Part shown: positions 1 through 5,073 of the stretch, in pieces
Layout of the letters: each line of letters opens with the position of its first letter
Position numbering within the stretch: position 1 is the first letter of the stretch
Source: CAZPLZ01 sp964587525
GTDB lineage: Bacteria; Oederibacteriota; CAKKQC01
Reading direction: 5' to 3'
DNA length: 10,177 bases
Assembly (NCBI GenBank): GCA_964587525.1
Contig: CAZPLZ010000121.1
Coordinates: 1-10,177 of the forward strand
Position numbers and translations under genes: made by a program
Notes under the pieces: model-generated
The model's input: the letters and a program-made list of their open reading frames with translations, nothing else
Databases searched by the model: none
What the model was told of the DNA's origin: nothing

Positions 1-351
1 AACGCGAGCGCCTACTGCGCTGCCAAGGCCGCTGAGCTCCATATGGCCCGGTGTCTGGCCGAGGAATGCGCCTCGTCTAGCATCCGGGTCAACGTGGTCA
101 ACCCGGACGCGGTCCTGAAGGATTCGAGGATCTGGAACGAGTCAAGCTGGAGGGACGAACGGGCCACCTCGCACGGCGTCAAGCCGGAGGAGCTGGAGGA
201 GTTCTACCGTCAGCGCAGCACGTTGAAGGTGTGCGTCTACCCCGAGGATGTCGCAGAGGCGGTGCTGTACTTTGCCTCCGAGCGCTCAGCCAAGACCACC
301 GGCTGCATGCTCAGTGTGGACGGTGGCCTCGCCGCTGCGTTTTCGAGATGA
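1..351 (+). CDS. rhaEW: Bifunctional rhamnulose-1-phosphate aldolase / short-chain dehydrogenase, C-terminal end (5'-truncated by window)
   Basis: The open frame enters from the left edge and ends at TGA 349-351; about 116 residues are visible. The YxxxK catalytic pair of short-chain dehydrogenases (YCAAK) lies in the first codons, followed by the IRVNVVNPDAVL segment and a C-terminal VDGG loop ending in AAAFSR. The NPDAVL..SRIW, WRDERA, LEEFYRQRSTLKV and PEDVAEAV phrases are those of the dehydrogenase half of RhaEW/YuxG-type proteins rather than of a stand-alone SDR. In that family the N-terminal class II aldolase splits L-rhamnulose-1-phosphate into DHAP and L-lactaldehyde, and the SDR half oxidises the lactaldehyde to L-lactate. 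The aldolase half and the Rossmann glycine motif are outside the window, so bifunctionality is inferred. The stop overlaps the next start (ATGA), implying co-translation. Confidence 0.83.
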   Translation, partial: NASAYCAAKAAELHMARCLAEECASSSIRVNVVNPDAVLKDSRIWNESSWRDERATSHGVKPEELEEFYRQRSTLKVCVYPEDVAEAVLYFASERSAKTTGCMLSVDGGLAAAFSR

Positions 352-1073
352 CCATCACCGAGTCCCAGCTCAAGCAGTTCCGGGAGGAAGGCTATTTCGT
401 GACCGGTGTGGTTTTTGATCCCGCGATCCTCGAGGGTGTCCTTGCCGAATTCCACAGACTTTGGGGCATCGCGATCCAGGAAGGGGAGAAGCGGGGACCG
501 AAGGCAGCCGAGATGGCGAAGCTGAGGCCGTTCATTGGGCAGGTCCATCAGCAAAGCGCCGTGTGCGAGAAATTCTGCAAGAGCGAGGTCTACATGGAAA
601 TTTGCCGGAAGCTGATCGGTGCAGACGCCGACCTGTACTACAACCAAGCGGTGCTGAAACCGCCTGGCAAGGGCAGATCCTTCGGCTGGCACCAGGACAC
701 GCAGTACATCATCACCAACCCTCTGACGTACGTCACCTGCTGGACTGCCATCACCCGGGCCGTGGTGGATAACGGCACGATCTGGATTGTCCCGGGGGCA
801 CACCGCAACGGCTTGCTGCCGCACGTGTGGAGTGATGAGACGTTTGACTGGAATTGCCAGTTCGACAGCTCGTGGAATATTCCGGTGGTGCTGCGGCCGG
901 GGCAGATCGCGGTGTTTAACTCGCTCCTGCCGCATTCCAGTGGCCCGAACATCTCGGATGAAACACGCGCGGCCTATGTGGTCCAATATCACATCCCGGG
1001 GGTGAGGCACCGGGACAAGGGTGAGCTGGTGGGAGATCAATACCCGGTACTGCGCGGCAACGTTGCGGTGTGA
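348..1073 (+). CDS. Phytanoyl-CoA dioxygenase (PhyH) family Fe(II)/2-oxoglutarate oxygenase
   Basis: This 241-residue cytosolic protein has the non-haem iron facial triad: H115-x-D117 in GWHQDTQY and distal H196 in LLPHSSGPN. R207 (ETRAAY) is placed to bind the 2-oxoglutarate carboxylate. The DNGTIWIVPGAHRNG strand-turn and the RPGQIAVFNS strand are typical of the PhyH double-stranded beta helix, and length is normal for the bacterial family. I chose ATG 348 because it overlaps the upstream stop as ATGA and gives a standard N-terminus (ITESQLKQFREEGYFV); the frame runs further upstream only through the preceding gene. The family hydroxylates varied small substrates, so the substrate cannot be read from sequence. 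Coupling to the rhamnose gene suggests a sugar-derived or deoxysugar-linked substrate, which is inference. The family call is firm; the substrate is unknown. Confidence 0.88.
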   Translation: MTITESQLKQFREEGYFVTGVVFDPAILEGVLAEFHRLWGIAIQEGEKRGPKAAEMAKLRPFIGQVHQQSAVCEKFCKSEVYMEICRKLIGADADLYYNQAVLKPPGKGRSFGWHQDTQYIITNPLTYVTCWTAITRAVVDNGTIWIVPGAHRNGLLPHVWSDETFDWNCQFDSSWNIPVVLRPGQIAVFNSLLPHSSGPNISDETRAAYVVQYHIPGVRHRDKGELVGDQYPVLRGNVAV

Positions 1074-1089
1074 TTCACAGGAGGTATTC

Positions 1090-1956
1090 ATGACGAGACT
1101 GCGACAACACGTTGGCGTTGCATCGGTGCTGGTGTGCGCGGCATGCTTGGCCTCGCCGGGCCGTGGCCAGGAACCGGCCGGCATCAACTGGGTCAGGGGT
1201 CCGGCCACGGCCCTAATTGAGGACTATGCCGAGATCCAAGTGCCTGAAGGCTACGTGTTCACTGGGAAAAAAGGCACGATCGAGCTCATGCACATGATGG
1301 GCAACCTCATCACGGAACAGGAGGCTGGTTTCCTGGCGCCCGAAACGTTCTTTGAGAAGGGTGCGCAAGAGCCCTGGTTTGTGGTGTTCGAGTTTAACCC
1401 CATCGGGTACGTGAAGGACGATGAGAAGGACGCCATTGATTCCCAGAAACTGCTTCAGAACATGCAAGAGGGAATTGCGGCAAGCAACAAAGAACGTGCC
1501 AAGAAGGGGTATCCCGCCATGGAGGTCGTGGGCTGGGCGGTGGAGCCGCACTACGACCAGGAGACCAACAACCTCGAGTGGGGGTTGCAGCTCAGAACGA
1601 GCAACGGCGACGAGGTCGTGAATTACGAGGTCCGTTTGCTGGGGCGCGACGGGGTGATGCAGAGCACGCTGGTCTTGGATCCCGCGCAACTCAACAGCGC
1701 GCTGCCGCAGTTTAGGCAACTGCTCGAAACCTACACCTTCAAGTCAGGGCAGCAGTACGCGGAGTACAAGCCGGGGGATAAGATCGCGAAGATCGGCTTG
1801 ACGGCGCTGATCGCCGGCGGGGCTGTAGCGATTGCGGCCAAGACAGGGTTGCTGAAATATATCTGGAAGTACATCATCTTCATCGTTATAGCCGTGGTGG
1901 CGTTCTTCAAAAAATTCTTCACCCGTTACTTTGGGAAAAGAGAAACCATCGACTAG
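1090..1956 (+). CDS. DUF2167-family membrane-anchored protein
   Basis: The 288-residue product starts at ATG 1090, preceded by a clear CAGGAGG Shine-Dalgarno at 1078-1084. An in-frame start at 1021 would lie inside the previous gene and spoil the signal peptide. Residues 1-26 look like a Sec signal peptide (hydrophobic VGVASVLVCAACLA). The body carries phrases I associate with DUF2167: GTIELMHMMGNL, the WFVVFEFNPIGYVKDDE block, GWAVEPHYD (148-156) followed by NLEWGLQL, and YKPGDKIAKIGLTALIAGG near the end. Hydrophobic segments at about 236-252 and 256-273 anchor the C-terminus, which finishes with a basic tail. The expected topology is a large extracytoplasmic domain tethered to the inner membrane. 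The family has no assigned biochemical function that I know of. It lies 16 bases after the dioxygenase and 55 bases before another membrane protein, so it is probably in their operon. Confidence 0.85.
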   Translation: MTRLRQHVGVASVLVCAACLASPGRGQEPAGINWVRGPATALIEDYAEIQVPEGYVFTGKKGTIELMHMMGNLITEQEAGFLAPETFFEKGAQEPWFVVFEFNPIGYVKDDEKDAIDSQKLLQNMQEGIAASNKERAKKGYPAMEVVGWAVEPHYDQETNNLEWGLQLRTSNGDEVVNYEVRLLGRDGVMQSTLVLDPAQLNSALPQFRQLLETYTFKSGQQYAEYKPGDKIAKIGLTALIAGGAVAIAAKTGLLKYIWKYIIFIVIAVVAFFKKFFTRYFGKRETID

Positions 1957-2011
1957 CAGGACGCGGAAAAAGTCCTCCATCGGAGCGAAGGGGCAGCGGT
2001 GAGGGGGCCTT

Positions 2012-3172
2012 ATGAGTGAAGGTGAGCTGTTCATGCTCATGCTGGCCACCCTCTACCTGGCCGAGTGTGCGACTTTTGTCAGTAAGGATACCGTGGCCTT
2101 GCTGGCGCCATGGCTCCGCTGGTGGCGGGTCGCCTACCCCAGCGGCTTGTTCGGCAGTGGCCGGCTTGGCGTGGTGATGAACAACCCGATTCCCCCGCTC
2201 GGCACAGTATTCTTTTGCCAAGCATGGCCGTTTTCGCTTTCGTCAGAAGGGCTCTACGCCTACACCGCGTTGACGTTCCATCCTGAAGGACGCCTGGAGC
2301 AAGATAGGCGGTTCGTTCCCTGGCCAGAGGTGCAAAACGTGGCGGTGAGGGAGAAACGAGTCATGCTCAACGGGGGGAAATTATTCAGGGCTGACTCTGC
2401 TGCACAGGCGTTGGTGTGGGCCACCTTGATCTCCACTCTGGCCAAGCTCCCGGCTGAGCTCAGGGCGGAGGCCATCGACCAGGCGCTTAAGGGTGCGTTG
2501 GACCACGATGCCGTTGCGCGGCGGATCGAAGAGTACCGGCGCCGGGCGCGTTGGCTGCAGGGCACATGCATGCTCATGTTTGTGTTTATCTTTGTGGCTT
2601 GCCCATGGGTGGGGTGGAATCTGGGCTTGATGCGCACATGGCCACACCTGCTTGGGGGCTTGGTGCTGTTGCTGGTGGCGATCGCCACCCTGTTCAACCG
2701 GTCACACCGTGCACTCTATCCTGACGCCAAGGAGGAACGGACCATGGCAACATGCCTGGCCGCCACCGTTCCCACCATCACCATCCGGGCGCATGACTAC
2801 CTTGCCCGGCCGCTGCTGGCGGGCTGCCACCCGCTGGCCGCTGCCCATGTGCTGCTGGATGCCGAGCGCTTTAGGACATTTGCGCGGCGGGTGTTGCTGG
2901 ACGCACGGCAGCCGATCCTCCCGGAGTGTCCGAGCCAAGAGCCGGTGGTCCGGGCCACTGAAGCCTGGTCGCGTGAGCGGCAGCGCGCGGCGTTGGAGCG
3001 GTTCGTCAAGCAACAGGGCCTGAACGTGGACGAGCTGATCCAGCCTCCGCAAGCGCGGGATGAGGCGAGCCGGAGCTATTGCCCCCGCTGCGACAACCAG
3101 TTCGTGCTGACGGGGGGAACGTGCCAGGACTGCGGAGGTATCCCCCTACGCCCGCTGCAAGCACGAATTTAG
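2012..3172 (+). CDS. Uncharacterised membrane protein with C-terminal CxxC-CxxC zinc ribbon
   Basis: A 386-residue protein of no family I can name. It has an N-terminal hydrophobic segment (about 6-23, with a YLAEC motif), a soluble stretch (about 85-125) alternating hydrophobic and charged residues as in a beta-rich PH-like or bPH domain, two transmembrane helices at about 184-205 and 210-228, and a basic linker with an acidic and arginine-rich helix near 315-335. The C-terminus has a rubredoxin-like zinc knuckle, C357-PR-C360 and C371-QD-C374, expected to bind one zinc ion. ATG 2012 has GAGGGGG at 2001-2007, four bases upstream. It follows the DUF2167 gene by 55 bases with no terminator seen, so co-transcription is likely. 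A membrane scaffold or sensor is possible, but no function is shown. The stop overlaps the convergent msrB stop by 4 bases. Confidence 0.72.
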   Translation: MSEGELFMLMLATLYLAECATFVSKDTVALLAPWLRWWRVAYPSGLFGSGRLGVVMNNPIPPLGTVFFCQAWPFSLSSEGLYAYTALTFHPEGRLEQDRRFVPWPEVQNVAVREKRVMLNGGKLFRADSAAQALVWATLISTLAKLPAELRAEAIDQALKGALDHDAVARRIEEYRRRARWLQGTCMLMFVFIFVACPWVGWNLGLMRTWPHLLGGLVLLLVAIATLFNRSHRALYPDAKEERTMATCLAATVPTITIRAHDYLARPLLAGCHPLAAAHVLLDAERFRTFARRVLLDARQPILPECPSQEPVVRATEAWSRERQRAALERFVKQQGLNVDELIQPPQARDEASRSYCPRCDNQFVLTGGTCQDCGGIPLRPLQARI

Positions 3173-3669
3173 TGATTTACAGGCTCAAATTTGAGGGCAG
3201 CGGAGTTGATGCAGTAGCGCAACCCCGTGGGGGGTGGGCCGTCGTCAAAGATGTGCCCGAGGTGGCCGTCGCAGACGCTGCAGAGCACCTCGGTCCTTCT
3301 CATGAACAGACCGTTGTCTTTCTCGGTCCTCACGCTTTCCTGTTCAATTGGAGCCCAGTAGCTCGGCCATCCCGTTCCAGAGTCAAACTTCTCGTCTGAC
3401 CTGAACAGGAGGTTGCCGCAACCCGCGCAGAGGTAGATCCCGTTCGCCTTGTGGTCATGGTAGGGTCCCGTGAATGCGCGCTCCGTGCCTTTCTTCCTGA
3501 GGATGGAAAATTCCTCTGGGGTAAGAATTGCCTTCCACTCAGCCTCGGTTTTTGTGACCTTGTTTTGCGTCATGGATTGACCCTTATCAGCCGCTAGGTT
3601 TGCCGGCCCTGGCTGCCGGCAGCCAGGGAGCCCGGCCAACACGAGAAGGGTCACGAGCACCCGCTTCAT
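3169..3669 (-). CDS. msrB: Peptide-methionine (R)-S-oxide reductase MsrB, predicted lipoprotein
   Basis: The product is 166 residues. Residues 1-16 form a lipoprotein signal (MKRVLVTLLVLAGLPG) with a lipobox ending at C17, so the mature enzyme should be lipidated and act in the periplasm. A short linker (18-35) leads to a complete SelR/MsrB domain: two zinc CxxC pairs (C81/C84 in CAGC, C130/C133 in CSVC), the SGTGWPS substrate loop (97-103), HLGHIFDDG, and the catalytic cysteine C153 in RYCINSAAL. The enzyme reduces methionine-R-sulfoxide in oxidised proteins. The loop has Thr where some MsrBs carry a resolving Cys (SGCGWPS), so regeneration must use another route. No MsrA is seen nearby. The start is supported by a near-perfect Shine-Dalgarno. 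The gene converges on the zinc-ribbon gene and diverges from the oxidoreductase. Confidence 0.94.
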   Translation of the reverse strand: MKRVLVTLLVLAGLPGCRQPGPANLAADKGQSMTQNKVTKTEAEWKAILTPEEFSILRKKGTERAFTGPYHDHKANGIYLCAGCGNLLFRSDEKFDSGTGWPSYWAPIEQESVRTEKDNGLFMRRTEVLCSVCDGHLGHIFDDGPPPTGLRYCINSAALKFEPVNH

Positions 3670-3678
3670 GCCCTTTGA

Positions 3679-3695
3679 ACCTCCTTACAGTAAGG
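3679..3695 (-). promoter_or_regulatory. msrB Shine-Dalgarno overlapping a 13-base perfect palindrome
   Basis: On the minus strand TAAGGAGGT (3687-3679) is fully complementary to the usual 3' end of 16S rRNA and sits 9 bases before the msrB start. It overlaps the perfect palindrome CCTTAC-A-GTAAGG at 3683-3695. In the msrB transcript this can fold as a 5-bp stem with a 3-base loop, pairing the first five bases of the Shine-Dalgarno. It could equally be a DNA operator. The pairing is seen; the regulation is inferred. Confidence 0.45.
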
Positions 3696-3712
3696 ATCCG
3701 TGCAAACTATTT

Positions 3713-3723
3713 TAACACTGTTA
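3713..3723. promoter_or_regulatory. 11-base perfect palindrome in the msrB/oxidoreductase spacer
   Basis: TAACA-C-TGTTA is a perfect inverted repeat in the 70-base divergent spacer, 16 bases before the oxidoreductase start. It overlaps AT-rich sequence that reads TAAAAT on the minus strand (3714-3709), a possible msrB -10 box without a good -35. It may be an operator controlling one or both genes, but the arms are short enough to arise by chance. Confidence 0.3.
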
Positions 3724-3739
3724 TCATAGAGCCCGTCAC

Positions 3740-4759
3740 ATGAAGCTTAGATGGGGGATCCTGGGGCTGGGCGGCATCGCCCACCGGGTGATGAAGGGCA
3801 TCAAGGGGGCTGAGAACACGGAGGTCCTGGCTGCCGGGTCACGGAGGCAGGGAAAGGCCGATGCCTTCGCCCGCGAATACGGCATTCCCCGGAGTTACGG
3901 AAGTTACGACGCCCTGCTTGCTGACCCCGACGTTGACTTGGTGTATGTGGCCCTTCCTAATCACCTTCACAAGGAATGGACCATCCGCGCCACCAGGGTG
4001 GGTAAACATGTCCTCTGCGAAAAACCGTTCGCCATGAACGCCGCGGAGGCCCGGCAGATGATCGCTGCTGCCAAAAAGCACAATGTGTTTCTGATGGAAG
4101 CGTTTATGTACCGCTGCCACCCCCAGATGGCGAAACTCAAGGAACTGCTGGCCGCCGGGACCATCGGTGAGGTACGTCAGATCCAGGCCAGCTTCAGCTT
4201 CGGAGGGGTCAGCGAGGACAACTGCCGCATGATGCACACCCAGGGTGGCGGAGGTCTCATGGACGTGGGCTGTTACCCCGTCTCGTTCTTCCGCCTGGTC
4301 GCCGGAGAGGAGCCGAGAGCCTGCCGGGCTCTGGGCGTGATCGGAAAGAAGAGCCGGGTGGACCACTGGGCGGTTGGCTGTCTGGCCTTCCCCAGTGGCA
4401 TCCTCGCCCATTTTGACTGCGGGATGATGGTCAACACCGACTGGTCTGCTAGGGTGTTCGGAACACGTGGGAAGATTCGGCTTCCCAGCCCCTGGATTCC
4501 TGAAGAGAACGAAGCGGCGCTCGAAGTGACCCGGTATGCCAATCAGAAGACCGAGACGATCCCGGTCCCCGCCAAGCACTATTTCGCCTGCGAGGCGGAG
4601 GCGGTGGCCCGGAGCATCGGGCAACGCCAGGCTCCAGAGATGCCCTGGGAGGACACCCTGGGCAACATGAAGGCTTTGGACGCTCTCCGGGCTTCCATGG
4701 GCCTGGCCTGGAACTGGGAAAACCCTGCAAAGAAGCCGTCCCGCCCGATGTGCTGTTAA
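3740..4759 (+). CDS. Gfo/Idh/MocA-family NAD(P)-dependent oxidoreductase
   Basis: The 339-residue protein opens with a Rossmann nucleotide-binding strand and glycine loop (GILGLGGIA, 6-14). The DVDLVYVALPNHLH segment (65-77) and the CEKPFAMN motif with catalytic Lys95 follow, then EAFMYRCHPQ (120-129) and GGGGLMDVGCYPVS (169-182), carrying the conserved Asp175 and Tyr179. These place it in the GFO_IDH_MocA family, closest in feel to the dihydrodiol dehydrogenase, D-xylose dehydrogenase and glucose-fructose oxidoreductase group. Such enzymes oxidise or epimerise sugars, inositols or related diols. No signal peptide is present, so it is cytosolic. The exact substrate cannot be told. The rhamnose-type gene about 3 kb upstream makes a sugar role plausible, but the two are separated by msrB on the other strand. 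There is no clear Shine-Dalgarno before ATG 3740. Confidence 0.88.
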   Translation: MKLRWGILGLGGIAHRVMKGIKGAENTEVLAAGSRRQGKADAFAREYGIPRSYGSYDALLADPDVDLVYVALPNHLHKEWTIRATRVGKHVLCEKPFAMNAAEARQMIAAAKKHNVFLMEAFMYRCHPQMAKLKELLAAGTIGEVRQIQASFSFGGVSEDNCRMMHTQGGGGLMDVGCYPVSFFRLVAGEEPRACRALGVIGKKSRVDHWAVGCLAFPSGILAHFDCGMMVNTDWSARVFGTRGKIRLPSPWIPEENEAALEVTRYANQKTETIPVPAKHYFACEAEAVARSIGQRQAPEMPWEDTLGNMKALDALRASMGLAWNWENPAKKPSRPMCC

Positions 4760-5073
4760 ATTGACTCCACCAACATCACCGACCGAAAGACTTACTGAGA
4801 CCAGCCTGCTCGATTGCGACGGGCTGGGATAGATTATGGTTTTCGGTTAGCCTTGTAAAACGCAGTCATGCCCAAGGCAAGCTCAGCGACGTAGTTATAT
4901 AGATCTCCTCCTGGTGTGGTGGTTCCTCATCCCTCCGCGGTAGAGGTATCCATCGCTCTCAACAATCGGACAACAAGATCCTTCCTGGGTGGCTCAATAG
5001 GGTGTTGCCTGGCTCCTTAACCGGCAGGGACGTCACCGCCTTGTGTGAGCGTTAGATTCCACATCCAGGTGTC
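4760..5073. other. 314-base gap between convergent genes with inverted repeats; no confident gene
   Basis: No recognisable gene, tRNA or strong terminator was found between the oxidoreductase and kinase stops. Visible structure includes CCAGCC/GGCTGG at 4801-4806 and 4822-4827, GCCTTG/CAAGGC at 4850-4855 and 4873-4878, and a bulged hairpin TGCC-T-GG/CC-GGCA at 5006-5026. On the minus strand one frame is open for about 29 codons (5016-4930), has a single TGA (4929-4927), and continues for 30 codons (4926-4837) to TAA. The second part reads like protein (GGDLYNYVAELALGMTAFYK) but has no start or ribosome site. It could be a decayed gene end, an element remnant, a structured RNA or chance. Confidence 0.4.

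Noticed and set aside
1021..1089. Upstream in-frame ATG for the DUF2167 gene
   Set aside because: It lies within the dioxygenase gene, adds residues without signal-peptide character and lacks a ribosome site. ATG 1090 has CAGGAGG and a good signal peptide.
237..1208. Long minus-strand open frame (323 codons) opposite the dioxygenase and DUF2167 start
   Set aside because: It is antisense to two convincing genes, reads as Arg/His/Pro-rich low-information protein, and spans the junction of two operon genes. It is a GC-rich shadow frame.
1958..1976. AGGAC/GTCCT hairpin after the DUF2167 gene as a terminator
   Set aside because: A 5-bp stem with no T-run and the next gene's ribosome site close by; more consistent with operon read-through.
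3839..4624. Minus-strand open frame of 261 codons opposite the Gfo/Idh/MocA gene
   Set aside because: No domain motifs, and composition typical of a mirror frame. The plus strand has a complete, motif-rich family member.
4801..4827. CCAGCC/GGCTGG hairpin as an intrinsic terminator for the oxidoreductase gene
   Set aside because: The stem is only 6 bp with a 15-base loop, and no T-run follows directly; only TTTT occurs about 12 bases later. It is too weak to list as a terminator.
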